A stretch of 54,616 bases of DNA from Psychrobacter immobilis (GCF_904846225.1 NZ_CAJGZJ010000020.1:1-54616); one strand, 5' to 3'; positions 33,925-43,446 are shown, numbered from the stretch's first letter. Notes: generated from the letters alone by a model not told the origin. Made by a program: numbers and translations.

Positions 33925-34485
33925 ATGAATAATGATTTTCTCATTACAATCCATGATTATGAATCTGAAGAAAGAGGATGGATGGATATCGAAGATTTTA
34001 TTGAAACCAAAGGTTTGCAATATATAGACGAATACTTCGATATAGAAACAGATTTTATTTCTAATATCCAAAACTTTAACAATTTCTTCTCAAAAAATAA
34101 ATATTTTGATTCCTTAATTGCTAAGATTGAAGTTTATGAATACGACTCTGCTTATAATTTCTACAGGCTAGATGGGGATTATAAAAAACTTAAAGAGTTA
34201 AGTGAATGTAGTTTCAGCTACATATCTGATTATAACAAAGAGTTTATTTATAGATGTCAATGTAGGGGAATGTGCAGCTTTTGGTTCATAGATGTTTCAT
34301 CAATGTCCTATATGAAGAATGCTATGGATGCCTTTTTCTTACATGTACATCTTAGCCCTAAAATTGACTTTAAAAGTATATTTAGAAAGAAAAGCAATGT
34401 TCTTTATTATTATGATAAAGATACATTAAATACAGATGAAGATTATATATATCCTAAAAACTGTGGTGAAAAAATCTTGTTATAA
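33925..34485 (+). CDS. Hypothetical acidic AT-rich protein, unknown family
   Basis: A 186-residue soluble protein with many Asp, Tyr and Phe residues. It contains two nearby Cys in YRCQCRGMCSF near residues 109-119, but no family I can name. It begins MNNDFLITIHDYESEERGWMD. A GATTAGGATAA ribosome-site context precedes the ATG. Base composition is clearly more AT-rich than that of truC or glmS next door, and imperfect direct repeats lie on both sides, so transfer is likely. Like its divergent neighbour it resembles orphan immunity genes in character, though I cannot show this. Confidence 0.6.
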   Translation: MNNDFLITIHDYESEERGWMDIEDFIETKGLQYIDEYFDIETDFISNIQNFNNFFSKNKYFDSLIAKIEVYEYDSAYNFYRLDGDYKKLKELSECSFSYISDYNKEFIYRCQCRGMCSFWFIDVSSMSYMKNAMDAFFLHVHLSPKIDFKSIFRKKSNVLYYYDKDTLNTDEDYIYPKNCGEKILL

Positions 34486-34868
34486 TTTGCGTTGTGGCTC
34501 TCTAATCCCTACCATCAATCCAGTAGAAATTAACTTAGGATACTTTAATCATATTCTGTGCTGTAGGTTTTATAACAGTTAAATTCATATCTAACATTAG
34601 CAGTTTGATACCTGTATAGCGCATCAATCACTAATAGAATGTGTATGGTAAGTACACCATGAGGTACACTGTGACTATTTCAGTAAGTCAAATCGTTGAT
34701 ACTATTGGCCTACAGCCTAAGATTAAAGTCCTCACTAGGGTACCGAATTTTTAAATTTGTACTAGCATCTTTAGTTTATCTTATTTTAAAACCTGCTAAC
34801 GACTCCAACATCTGTGTTTCAACTATTTTCAATTGACTCTCTAAGATAAACACTAAACGTTACGCTGC
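34486..34868. other. 383-bp gap holding the right direct-repeat copy
   Basis: The right copy of the imperfect direct repeat is at 34587-34629 (ATATCTAACATTAGCAG, then ACCTGTATAGCGCATCAATC). A 31-codon open stretch starting at 34659 has no ribosome site and no recognisable product. No terminator for the flanking genes is convincing. Confidence 0.5.
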
Positions 34869-35642
34869 TTAATCTGTAGCACTGTCTACCCAAGAAAACG
34901 TTTCTAAGATATGCATCCATTGGTCGTCTAATTTCGCTTTTAGCAATAACGGCTCACCAGTAACCGGATGGCTGAGCGCTAAAGTCTGAGCATGTAATAA
35001 CATGCGCGTACAGTCATAGTGAGTACGAAAAAAGCGCGTATGCCGTATATCACCGTGGCTGGTATCACCCACGATGTGATGGAATATATGTCGCATGTGC
35101 CGACGCAGCTGATGCTTGCGCCCAGTCTCCGGAGTTAAGCGCACAAGACTATAGCGGCTAGTGTCATGCTTTTTTGACACGGCAAATGGTAGCTCAATTT
35201 GTGCCAAGCTCTGCCAGTGTGTCACTGCTTCTTGAGCAGGTTTGTCCAAGTTGGCAAATTTATCGGCAATGGCATCGGGTTGAAAGCTCAACGCATAATC
35301 AACCGTACCTTGCTCTGACATATAGCCGCGCACCACGGCCAAATACTGCTTGGTAACCGTGTGTGCAGTAAAAGCCTCGGTAAGGCTGCGTGCCACCGCT
35401 GGGCTTTTGGCAAACAGCAAAACGCCTGATGTCGGCTTGTCTAACCGATGCACCGGAAATACATGGCAACCTACCGCATCACGGGTGAGCTGCATGGCAA
35501 ATCGCGTCTCGCCTTTATCCAGCCAACTGCGATGTACCAATAGACCCGCTTCTTTATTAATCGCTACCAGAAATTCATCTTCATAGATAATGTCTATTTG
35601 GTGAGGGCTGCCGCTTTCGATATCCATGTTTTCAGTGTTCAT
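34869..35642 (-). CDS. truC: tRNA pseudouridine(65) synthase
   Basis: The 257-residue RluA-family enzyme has the TruC hallmarks: IIYEDEFLVAINKEAGLLVH with the adjoining RSWLD, and the catalytic Asp in HRLDKPTSGVLLF. TruC converts uridine 65 of certain tRNAs to pseudouridine. E. coli TruC is 260 residues, so the length fits. It is transcribed in the same direction as glmS but lies after the glmS terminator and is probably expressed separately. Confidence 0.9.
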   Translation of the reverse strand: MNTENMDIESGSPHQIDIIYEDEFLVAINKEAGLLVHRSWLDKGETRFAMQLTRDAVGCHVFPVHRLDKPTSGVLLFAKSPAVARSLTEAFTAHTVTKQYLAVVRGYMSEQGTVDYALSFQPDAIADKFANLDKPAQEAVTHWQSLAQIELPFAVSKKHDTSRYSLVRLTPETGRKHQLRRHMRHIFHHIVGDTSHGDIRHTRFFRTHYDCTRMLLHAQTLALSHPVTGEPLLLKAKLDDQWMHILETFSWVDSATD

Positions 35643-35695
35643 ACTGTAGCTACTATAATTATATAAATGATTAATAATTTTCTATTCGTTATTAC

Positions 35696-35740
35696 AAAAA
35701 ATCCTTCGCTATCTTATTAATATCAGATGGCGAAGGATTT
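35696..35740 (-). terminator. Terminator of glmS
   Basis: AAATCCTTCGC (35699-35709) pairs with GCGAAGGATTT (35730-35740). On the minus strand the stem is followed by a T run (A residues at 35696-35701 on the plus strand). It lies 66 bases past the glmS stop. Confidence 0.85.
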
Positions 35741-35806
35741 GGTATGACAAGTAGTTTGTTAATAATAAGTAATTGATAATAATTATATTAAAATCAAATA
35801 CTTATA

Positions 35807-37651
35807 TTATTCGACAGTGACTGATTTTGCCAAATTGCGTGGTTGATCGACGTCTGTACCGCGCATAACGGCCACATGATATGACAGTAGTTGCACTGGG
35901 ACGCTGTAGACGATAGGGGCAAGCGCTTCGCAGACATCAGGCACATATACTACGTGCAAGCGATCTTCTGCGACCATTTGACTGGTTTCACTAGCAAACA
36001 CAAACAACTCACCATGACGTGCGTGCACCTCTTGCATATTGGCTTTTAGCTTATCGAACATACTGTCTTTGGGCGCAAGGACGACGATTGGCATGTCTTT
36101 ATCAACCAGTGCCAATGGACCGTGCTTGAGCTCACCTGCTGCATAACCTTCTGCGTGAATGTAAGAGATTTCTTTAAGTTTTAATGCGCCTTCTAAAGCG
36201 ATTGGAAACTGCAAACCGCGACCTAGAAACAAGCAACTTCTCTTATCTTCAAAGTGCTCGCTCATAGTCTTGATAGACGCATCAAGGTGTAAGCTCGCGT
36301 ACAGTTGACCGGGTAGCTTCTGTAGCTCACCAAGTAACGTATCCAAGTTCTCAGCAGTCATACGTTGTTGAACAACACCCACTTTTAATACCAATAACAT
36401 CAATGCCACAAGCTGCGTGGTAAAGGCTTTGGTAGATGCTACTCCAATCTCAGGCCCTGCCAGTGTTGGCAAGAAAATATCTGTCTCACGTACGAGCGAT
36501 GAAGTAGGAACATTACATAATGCTAAGCTAACCAAACCAGCTGGCATCTGCTTTTGAGTATCGCGCAATGCTGACAAAGTATCAGCCGTTTCACCAGATT
36601 GAGAAATACAAATCACCAGCGAATTGTCGACTACGACGGGATTACGATAACGGAACTCGCTTGCCACTTCAACTGAACAAGGCACACGGATAAGGCTTTC
36701 AAACCAATATTTCGCAACCAAACCTGCATGATAGCTAGTACCACAAGCGATAATTTGTACGTTACGAATACCCGCTAGTTGTACTTGATGACGCTGCAAA
36801 AAATCATCGCGCAATTTGGCCGTTTCGCCATTATCTACTGCCATCTCAATCGTACGAGCAACCGCATCTGGCTGCTCATAAATTTCTTTGAGCATATAAT
36901 GCTTGAATTCACCTTTATCAGCATTATGCTGTGTTGCATCAATTTCATGTATCTGACGCGTGACTTCCACACCATCTGCATATATCTGAACACTACTGCG
37001 AGTCAATTTGGCAATGTCGCCTTCTTCAAGATACATAAAACGGTTGGTCACTGGAAGCAATGCCAACTGATCTGACGCAATAAAGTTCTCACCGATTCCC
37101 ACGCCAATCACCAGCGGCGACCCTAAACGTACGGTAATAAGCTCATCTGGATAATCTACGTGTACGATGCCTAAGGCAAAAGCACCATGTAATAATGGAA
37201 TAATAGTACGAACGGCTTCTAATAAGTTTGGTGTTTTTTTATAAATGTCATGAATCAAATGTGCCACGACTTCGGTATCTGTCTGCGAAGTAAATTCATA
37301 GCCCTTAGCCATTAATTCTTCTTTAAGCTCAGCATAGTTTTCTACGATACCGTTATGAACCACAGCAATTTTGCCAGAAACGTGCGGATGTGCGTTACGC
37401 TGTGCAGGCTCACCGTGAGTGGCCCAGCGGGTATGCGCGATACCAGTATAACCATCAAAGAACTCTGGATTGACTGCGACTGCATCGACTAGCGCTTGTA
37501 CTTTTCCTACTTGACGCTCACGATGTAGTTCACCATCACGAATGACCGTCAGACCCGCAGAGTCATAGCCACGATATTCTAAACGTTTAAGACCTTCAAG
37601 TAAGATGTTGGCGATATTACGCTCAGCGACTGCCCCGACTATTCCGCACAT
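35807..37651 (-). CDS. glmS: Glutamine-fructose-6-phosphate aminotransferase
   Basis: GlmS makes glucosamine-6-phosphate from fructose-6-phosphate and glutamine, the entry step to UDP-GlcNAc for peptidoglycan and LPS. The 614-residue protein starts MCGIVGAVAERN with the catalytic Cys 2. The N-terminal glutaminase domain includes HTRWATHGEP and AVVHNGIVENY. Two SIS domains follow, with ACGTSYHAGL and ISQSGETADT, and it ends DVDQPRNLAKSVTVE, the invariant C-terminus. No GlmZ-like site or glmS ribozyme is evident upstream. glmU lies about 780 bp upstream on the same strand. Confidence 0.97.
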   Translation of the reverse strand: MCGIVGAVAERNIANILLEGLKRLEYRGYDSAGLTVIRDGELHRERQVGKVQALVDAVAVNPEFFDGYTGIAHTRWATHGEPAQRNAHPHVSGKIAVVHNGIVENYAELKEELMAKGYEFTSQTDTEVVAHLIHDIYKKTPNLLEAVRTIIPLLHGAFALGIVHVDYPDELITVRLGSPLVIGVGIGENFIASDQLALLPVTNRFMYLEEGDIAKLTRSSVQIYADGVEVTRQIHEIDATQHNADKGEFKHYMLKEIYEQPDAVARTIEMAVDNGETAKLRDDFLQRHQVQLAGIRNVQIIACGTSYHAGLVAKYWFESLIRVPCSVEVASEFRYRNPVVVDNSLVICISQSGETADTLSALRDTQKQMPAGLVSLALCNVPTSSLVRETDIFLPTLAGPEIGVASTKAFTTQLVALMLLVLKVGVVQQRMTAENLDTLLGELQKLPGQLYASLHLDASIKTMSEHFEDKRSCLFLGRGLQFPIALEGALKLKEISYIHAEGYAAGELKHGPLALVDKDMPIVVLAPKDSMFDKLKANMQEVHARHGELFVFASETSQMVAEDRLHVVYVPDVCEALAPIVYSVPVQLLSYHVAVMRGTDVDQPRNLAKSVTVE

Positions 37652-37790
37652 AAATATTCCTTAAGTTCGATTTTTAATATTTTGATATATGATGATAGTT
37701 AATTGATCTATAAATATGAATAAGCAGCACCACAAATCATTGTCGTACTGCTTAGCTTTGCTCGAAATTTTTGCATTTTCAGACTTATAT

Positions 37791-37934
37791 ATAGTCAGGT
37801 CGACATAAAAACGATACAGCGGGGCTGGAATAAATTTTTTACAGCCTCTGTCTGCGCAGGCACAGCAAGCAAGAAAAATTTGTCCCCGTCACGCAGGATA
37901 GTGTCGTGTATCCATTTTATTCAGTATCAACTAT
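37791..37934. repeat. Dispersed palindromic repeat, family 2, copy 3
   Basis: A roughly 144-bp element from ATAGTCA (37791-37797) to a degraded right end ACTAT. Its core TGTCTGCGCAGGCACA is a near-perfect dyad, flanked by AATTTTTT and AAAAATTT arms and by GATAC/GTATC further out. It is nearly parallel to copy 2 and lies between glmS and the small secreted protein gene. Confidence 0.8.
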
Positions 37935-37959
37935 AGTTTCAGATTTATTCTGACCCTTT

Positions 37960-38322
37960 TTACTCTGAACCTTTAGTAAACTCAAATACTTCACCTTGAA
38001 TAGTCCTAACTTTTCTATAGCCTTTTTTCGATTTTAAAGACACCGCTGAAATATCATTGACAGTGGCAGAACGGTTGGCATTAATGTATATCCAAACTTC
38101 ATTACCATTTGGGAAGCTCATGATATAACGCTCATAAGAATCATTATCAGGATCAGGCAACATACCTACACCCCAATTAAAGTGGCAAGTGCCCGAGAAC
38201 TTTAATACCTTCTTAGCATCGAAATATTTACACTCTGCGTCATATTCTAGCGTAGTGCTGGCATAAGCTATTGAAAACGGCATCACTATTAATACTAAAG
38301 CCGCGGATAATATATTTTTCAT
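37960..38322 (-). CDS. Small secreted protein of unknown function
   Basis: From ATG 38322 the 120-residue product starts MKNILSAALVLIVMPFSIAYA, a clean Sec signal peptide with cleavage expected after AYA. The mature protein has two Cys residues (AECKYF and GTCHFNW) that may form a disulfide, and a beta-rich look. The minus strand shows AGGGG before this start; the upstream open extension of 22 codons is hydrophobic and unlikely. I do not recognise the family. It sits between glmU and glmS, which are often adjacent in other gamma-proteobacteria, so it is probably a local insertion. Confidence 0.65.
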   Translation of the reverse strand: MKNILSAALVLIVMPFSIAYASTTLEYDAECKYFDAKKVLKFSGTCHFNWGVGMLPDPDNDSYERYIMSFPNGNEVWIYINANRSATVNDISAVSLKSKKGYRKVRTIQGEVFEFTKGSE

Positions 38323-38434
38323 CACATTTACCCCTAATTCAAGCCAGATTAGGAAGAGCAGTACGACACAGGTGATCATATTGCTCAAGCTTACTCAAAA
38401 ACCTCTGTGATTGACTCAATTATCAGATCATCTG

Positions 38435-39811
38435 TTATTTTTTGGTCGGACGTTGAAAGTCGTCTTTTTGTGTTTGACGAGCGCGACCAAATGCTAATGC
38501 TTTGTCATCAACATTGTTAGTAATTACAGAACCTGCCGCAACCGTCGCGGTATCGCCAATCGTTACAGGTGCAACTAAGCTAGCGTTTGAACCAATAAAA
38601 GCATTATCGTTAATAATGGTTTGCGATTTATTGACACCATCGTAATTACAAGTAATCACACCTGCGCCAACATTGACATTGGTACCGATGGTGGCGTCAC
38701 CAATATAACTCAGATGATTTATTTTGCTGCCATGGCCAATAACTGATTTTTTGATCTCTACAAAGTTGCCGACTTTACTGTTATCAGATAAGACGGTTTC
38801 AGGACGTAAATGGGCAAAAGGACCAATATCGACACCTGCACCAACCTCGGCGCGATCAATTACACAGTAAGGTTTGATATGGCAAGCGTTGCCAATTTGC
38901 GCATTTTTGATGACACAACCCGCTTCGATATATACATTGTTACCCAACGTACAATCACCTTCAAATACCACGCCAACATCGACAAAAACGTCCTGACCAG
39001 CTGTCAGTGTGCCTCGGATATCTACACGCGTGGGATCAGCAAACTGTACGCCCGCTTCTTGTAAATCAGCGACCAGTTTGCCTTGCCATGTACGCTCCAA
39101 GCTGGCGAGCTGTTGACGGTTATTAACGCCTTCAATCTCAAACGTGTGTTCAGGTTCAATCGCTGCGATAGTAATACCATCAGCCACTGCCATTTTAACT
39201 ATATCTGTCAGATAATATTCTTGTTGGGCATTGTCGTTAGAAAGCTCAGGTAAATATTTATGTAGCAAGGCGTTATCGACGCAATAGATACCACTATTAA
39301 TTTCTCTAATAGATTGCTCTTCGGTACTGGCATCTTTTTGCTCGACGATGGCTTGGATGTTACCCGCTTGGTCACGCTTGATACGACCGAGTCCAAATGG
39401 ATTATCGACCGTCAATGTCAGCATCGACATGCCGCTTGTATTGGCCGTTTTCAATGCTGCTAACGTTTGACCGCTTACCAAGGGTACATCACCGTAAAGA
39501 ATGAGGCTTTGACCCTCTGTGGGTAAATCAGTCAGGGTGACTTTAACCGCGTGCCCTGTGCCTAACTGTTCCGTTTGCGCAACCCAAGTAATTGAGGACT
39601 GCGAATATTGGTTATTAATTTCTGACTTTACTTGTTCACCGCCAAAACCATGCACGATAATGATTTCGTTCACAGTTAGCTGATGACACGTATCTAGTAC
39701 ATGAGCCAATAACGATTTACCAGCCAATGTCTGCAGCACTTTTGGCTTGGCCGACTGCATACGTGTGCCTTTACCAGCAGCAAGGATAATCACAGAAAGA
39801 GGAGATGTCAT
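38435..39811 (-). CDS. glmU: Bifunctional GlcNAc-1-phosphate uridyltransferase / GlcN-1-P acetyltransferase
   Basis: GlmU carries out the last two steps to UDP-GlcNAc. The N-terminal nucleotidyltransferase has LAAGKGTRMQSAKPKVL near residue 11 and ILYGDVPL. The C-terminal left-handed beta-helix acetyltransferase has repeated hexads and GVGVGAGVITCNYDG-like sequence with the conserved Asn-Tyr-Asp. Its 458 residues match the family (E. coli 456). It works in the same pathway as glmS downstream. Confidence 0.96.
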   Translation of the reverse strand: MTSPLSVIILAAGKGTRMQSAKPKVLQTLAGKSLLAHVLDTCHQLTVNEIIIVHGFGGEQVKSEINNQYSQSSITWVAQTEQLGTGHAVKVTLTDLPTEGQSLILYGDVPLVSGQTLAALKTANTSGMSMLTLTVDNPFGLGRIKRDQAGNIQAIVEQKDASTEEQSIREINSGIYCVDNALLHKYLPELSNDNAQQEYYLTDIVKMAVADGITIAAIEPEHTFEIEGVNNRQQLASLERTWQGKLVADLQEAGVQFADPTRVDIRGTLTAGQDVFVDVGVVFEGDCTLGNNVYIEAGCVIKNAQIGNACHIKPYCVIDRAEVGAGVDIGPFAHLRPETVLSDNSKVGNFVEIKKSVIGHGSKINHLSYIGDATIGTNVNVGAGVITCNYDGVNKSQTIINDNAFIGSNASLVAPVTIGDTATVAAGSVITNNVDDKALAFGRARQTQKDDFQRPTKK

Positions 39812-39974
39812 AGTAGCCCGTTAAATGTAACAAAATATAATTTATTATTATAGCGCAAATGTTTGTTCAATATAATGTTATGGCGTTCAGGCTTTGTAAC
39901 TTAGGATTATACAAAAGGTTATATAATAACTCGTACGAAAAAGCCTGACACCGCATCTGGTTATATAGGATTGT

Positions 39975-40556
39975 TTATAACAACATACCGAGCATTACAA
40001 TCACCCATACCGCTGCAGCCATCACACCAGCAATAATATCATCAAGCATAATACCCAGACCACCGGCGACTTTTTTGTCTGCCCAGCCAATGGGTGGTGG
40101 CTTGATAATATCAAAAAAGCGAAATAAAACAAAAGCAATGATAAGCGCAAAGATAGATAAGTTTTGGGATATGTCGTACCAAAAATTGGCAACAGAAACG
40201 CCCATGTAAGAAAATGGTAGTAAAGTAATCCACAATCCTGCCCATTCATCCCAGACAATATGCGGATCGTCATGGCCTTGCATGAGTTTGGATGTACGAC
40301 CACATATCCAAATACCAATCACACAGGATAAAATGGTAATAATCAAAAACGGCACAAAACCTAGGCTCATTAAAGGTATGGCGACGATTAAACCACCAAC
40401 CGTTCCCCAAGTACCGGGTGCACGGCGAGGTAAGCCACTCCCTAAACCAATTCCCAGCCAATAAACGATGCGGTCAAGCATACTGGCATTTGCTGGCAGA
40501 GGTGGGCAGTCATTGGCTTTACTGATATCAGGCTTGGAGAGGTCGTGATCGGTCAT
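39975..40556 (-). CDS. pgpA: Phosphatidylglycerophosphatase A
   Basis: PgpA removes phosphate from phosphatidylglycerophosphate to give phosphatidylglycerol at the inner membrane. The 193-residue protein has GLGSGLPRRAPGTWGT at about 35-50, the family signature, a DPHIVWDEWAG acidic segment, FRFFDIIKPPPIGW, and four hydrophobic segments. Its start is 3 bp after the thiL stop, so the two are co-transcribed in the usual nusB-thiL-pgpA order. Confidence 0.93.
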   Translation of the reverse strand: MTDHDLSKPDISKANDCPPLPANASMLDRIVYWLGIGLGSGLPRRAPGTWGTVGGLIVAIPLMSLGFVPFLIITILSCVIGIWICGRTSKLMQGHDDPHIVWDEWAGLWITLLPFSYMGVSVANFWYDISQNLSIFALIIAFVLFRFFDIIKPPPIGWADKKVAGGLGIMLDDIIAGVMAAAVWVIVMLGMLL

Positions 40557-40559
40557 GGA

Positions 40560-41591
40560 TTAACCTGCAAAATGTTGATAACCAGTAAGATTGGGCCACG
40601 TTGAAAATGGCGCAGGGCGAGTCGATGTGACTAACTGTCCTTGATAATAAAGCTCAGGACGTAACGGCATCGAGTTATCTATAGTAATGCCTGTATTACC
40701 TTCTGTTGCAACAACATCACCGATATGGGTAACCGGTACGTTGCTGGCTGGTGGTGTGATATGCGCAGGTAGCGTAAAAGCCAATTCGTAATCATCACCA
40801 CCCGCTAGCTGGCACAATAAGCGTTCAGATAGATCAACGCTTGCCAACGGTTTACTGCTGGGCAGCTGCTCCAAATTGATACGCATACCCACGCGGCTCT
40901 GTTGACAGATATGCCCAAGGTCCTGATAGAGACCATCGGAGATATCTATCATTGCCGTCGCACCGATTTTTGCCAATGCTGCACCCAATTTAATGCGCGG
41001 CGCCGGCATATGCAATCGATGGGCTAATTCTGTACCTTGAGCATTGTCAGGATGTTGCAGGGCATAAGCGGCATCACCAAGCGTTCCTGATACATATATT
41101 TTATCACCCACTTTTGCCCCTGAGCGGTAGATGGCAGGCGTGTCTGCAGCAAGTAATCCTTGCGCGCTGACACTCAGTACTAAATGATCACTGCGCGTGG
41201 TATCACCGCCAATCAAGGTAACGCCAAATAATTGGCAGGCGTGAAACAAGCCTTTGGCAAATTCGCTGAGCCAGTGCTCATTCGCCAAGCGCTCAGGTAG
41301 TGCCAATGCCAGCAGAATACTATGCGGTGTTGCGCCCATAGCAGCGATGTCTGAGACATTGACCGCGACGGCTTTATAACCGATGGCAAATGCGAGCTTA
41401 TGCACTTGTTCCCAATCGGCGCTAAAGTGTCGACCTTGAACGAGTGTGTCAATACAGCTGACCAAACGCGCGCCTGCAGGCAAACTCATCACCGCTGCAT
41501 CATCACCAATGCCTTTTTCGACACCATTCGATATCGGCTGGGCCGCTTGCATTTGGGAAAATATACGCTCAATCAGCTCAAATTCGTTCAT
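40560..41591 (-). CDS. thiL: Thiamine-monophosphate kinase
   Basis: ThiL phosphorylates thiamine monophosphate to thiamine diphosphate, the active cofactor. The 343-residue protein shows NGVEKGIGDDAAVM near residue 22, the metal-binding VNVSDIAAMGATP, LIGGDTTRSD and ISDGLYQDLGHI. The length is near the usual 325. It lies 2 bp from nusB and 3 bp from pgpA, giving a tight operon. No thiamine riboswitch is seen. Confidence 0.94.
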   Translation of the reverse strand: MNEFELIERIFSQMQAAQPISNGVEKGIGDDAAVMSLPAGARLVSCIDTLVQGRHFSADWEQVHKLAFAIGYKAVAVNVSDIAAMGATPHSILLALALPERLANEHWLSEFAKGLFHACQLFGVTLIGGDTTRSDHLVLSVSAQGLLAADTPAIYRSGAKVGDKIYVSGTLGDAAYALQHPDNAQGTELAHRLHMPAPRIKLGAALAKIGATAMIDISDGLYQDLGHICQQSRVGMRINLEQLPSSKPLASVDLSERLLCQLAGGDDYELAFTLPAHITPPASNVPVTHIGDVVATEGNTGITIDNSMPLRPELYYQGQLVTSTRPAPFSTWPNLTGYQHFAG

Positions 41592-41593
41592 GG

Positions 41594-42676
41594 TTAGTCT
41601 TGGCTTTTTGCATCAGTATTAGCAGTTTCATCAGGGCTAACCGCTTCATCAGAACTAACAATATTAGAGTCAGTTAGATCAATATCTGTTAGCGTATTTT
41701 CTTCGCTACTGTCGTTACTGACAGCGTTAGTATCACCGTTTTCTTCTACAGGCTGTTCATCAACGACGATATCTTTTTTAACCATATCTTCTTCGCCAAT
41801 CTCTGTTTCAACAATGGCATTTTTAACCGTGTTTTCAGCAGTATCTTTCTTACTCGCTTTAAAGTCACTGATATTGGCACTGGCTTTACTAGCGCTATTA
41901 CGTTTAACGGTAGCATTATTGGCACTAATACGTGGCTTGTTTGAGGCAGTTGGTTTTTCTTCAATGCCCTGTGTATCAGCACTATTATTTATATCAGCAT
42001 TATTTTCTGTATTGGTATCTGTTTTTACGACAGGTTTGGTGGCCGCTTTTTGTGACGTGCGTAGATTGGCTTTGGTGTCTGACTCTACTTCAATAGCGCG
42101 ACTATCGACGGCCATTTTATCAAGTACTGCATTAATCAATTTGTGCGCATCAGTCGCACCAAAATGATTGTTGAGCTTCATTGCCTCATCTAGCACCACT
42201 TTATAAGGAATCTCTAAACGATTCTGTAATTCATAAGCACCAATCAGTAAAATGGCGTGCTCAACCGTATCCAATTTATCGATTTCGCGATCAAGATATT
42301 GGCTGATAAGCGCATCTAGCGCTTCAATCTGCTCAGGAATATCACGCATCATCTCATGATAATAGCCGATATGTACGGTATGCATCGCATTGGTGGCGCG
42401 CGTACGGGCAGCAATATCATGCGGCGCATTGGCCTTCCAGCCAAGCTTGCCATCGATATCGAAGCGGCGGTCAGTGACGAGCCATTCGTATAGACCTTGC
42501 ATAGCAAAGCGTCGTGCTTTACGGATAGCGGTGTGACTGGTCTTGTAAGAAGACTCACTCATATCGAAGGTTTGATCACCCGCACTGCTGCTCGCAATAC
42601 GCGTGGCTTCAGCTTGACTTTCATTGGTTTGGGCGGTTTTCGCAGCACTAATAGCGCGCTTGAGTTGGTCAGTCAT
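41594..42676 (-). CDS. nusB: Transcription antitermination factor NusB with long disordered C-terminal extension
   Basis: NusB binds boxA RNA with NusE to support rRNA antitermination. The NusB fold occupies about residues 45-195: [47 protein letters not shown] and LINAVLDKM. About 45 residues precede it, and about 165 polar residues rich in Asp, Asn, Thr, Ser, Lys and Glu follow. Normal NusB is about 140 residues, so the tail more than doubles the protein. It looks intrinsically disordered and carries no domain I recognise. There is no frameshift, and thiL starts 2 bp after the stop, so the extension is genuine coding sequence. Confidence 0.92.
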   Translation of the reverse strand: MTDQLKRAISAAKTAQTNESQAEATRIASSSAGDQTFDMSESSYKTSHTAIRKARRFAMQGLYEWLVTDRRFDIDGKLGWKANAPHDIAARTRATNAMHTVHIGYYHEMMRDIPEQIEALDALISQYLDREIDKLDTVEHAILLIGAYELQNRLEIPYKVVLDEAMKLNNHFGATDAHKLINAVLDKMAVDSRAIEVESDTKANLRTSQKAATKPVVKTDTNTENNADINNSADTQGIEEKPTASNKPRISANNATVKRNSASKASANISDFKASKKDTAENTVKNAIVETEIGEEDMVKKDIVVDEQPVEENGDTNAVSNDSSEENTLTDIDLTDSNIVSSDEAVSPDETANTDAKSQD

Positions 42677-42795
42677 AGGGGGTCTATACCTAGTTTTTAA
42701 GATAAGAAGTTTTAAAATAAAATGTTAAATAGTAGTCGGCTGGTGAATTTACCAGACAGTTTTAGGTGCTGCTGTCGAACATTTACAGTACATAC

Positions 42796-42825
42796 TTAGG
42801 GCTATCGCAATAACCATAGCCCTAA
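42796..42825. promoter_or_regulatory. Intergenic hairpin between ribH and nusB
   Basis: TTAGGGCTAT (42796-42805) pairs perfectly with ATAGCCCTAA (42816-42825) around a 10-base loop. Neither strand has a T run after the stem, so it is not a standard terminator; it may pause transcription, protect mRNA ends or bind a protein. Confidence 0.5.
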
Positions 42826-42924
42826 AAAATTAATTAACAATAATGCCTATCAATAAAAAATGGTGCTTAATCGTGACTTAAAAACACTCAAATATTAATG
42901 AGTATGAATAAGTAACGCGTTTAA

Positions 42925-43446
42925 CTAAGCGTCATCGCTATTATCATCAATGTCTAACTGTGATAGCACAGCAATCATCTCTAACACGACCATCGCCGCT
43001 TCTGAGCCTTTATTACCTGCTTTAGTACCTGAGCGCTCAATCGCTTGTTCGATGCTGTCAGTGGTCAATACGCCATTGGCAACAGGAATATTATAATCGA
43101 TGGCAACGCTGCTTAAGCCTTTGGCTGATTCGCTGGCAACAAAGTCAAAATGCGGCGTGCTACCACGAATAATCGCGCCCAAAGCAATGATGGCATCAAA
43201 ACGATCAGATTCAGCAGCGCGCTGGGCGACCAATGGCAACTCAAAAGCACCAGGAACGCGAATCACGGTAATGTTGCTACCTAATACACCGTGACGAAGT
43301 AGGGCGTCAATTGCGCCATCTACCAATGATTCAACGACAAAACCGTTAAAACGACCAACGACGATACCGATACGAGCGTCTTCGTTTTGATGTAAATTAC
43401 CATCGATATGGGTCACGTCATTGCGTTGCTGTTGTAAATTTGACAT
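42925..43446 (-). CDS. ribH: 6,7-dimethyl-8-ribityllumazine synthase
   Basis: RibH condenses the pyrimidine intermediate and dihydroxybutanone phosphate in riboflavin synthesis. The 173-residue protein has [48 protein letters not shown] with the catalytic His, and [17 protein letters not shown], all standard. An acidic C-terminus follows. It lies upstream of nusB on the same strand, a frequent bacterial arrangement. No FMN riboswitch is visible in the 200 bp before it. Confidence 0.95.
   Translation of the reverse strand: MSNLQQQRNDVTHIDGNLHQNEDARIGIVVGRFNGFVVESLVDGAIDALLRHGVLGSNITVIRVPGAFELPLVAQRAAESDRFDAIIALGAIIRGSTPHFDFVASESAKGLSSVAIDYNIPVANGVLTTDSIEQAIERSGTKAGNKGSEAAMVVLEMIAVLSQLDIDDNSDDA

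Noticed and set aside
33838..34629. Integron-like cassette, because ATCTAAC in both direct repeats fits the attC RYYYAAC core
   Set aside because: No paired GTTRRRY core at proper spacing, no imperfect palindrome typical of attC and no integrase; the match is short enough to be chance.
37652..37790. glmS ribozyme or other leader RNA upstream of glmS
   Set aside because: No ribozyme core or conserved leader is visible, and glmS ribozymes are typical of Gram-positive bacteria.
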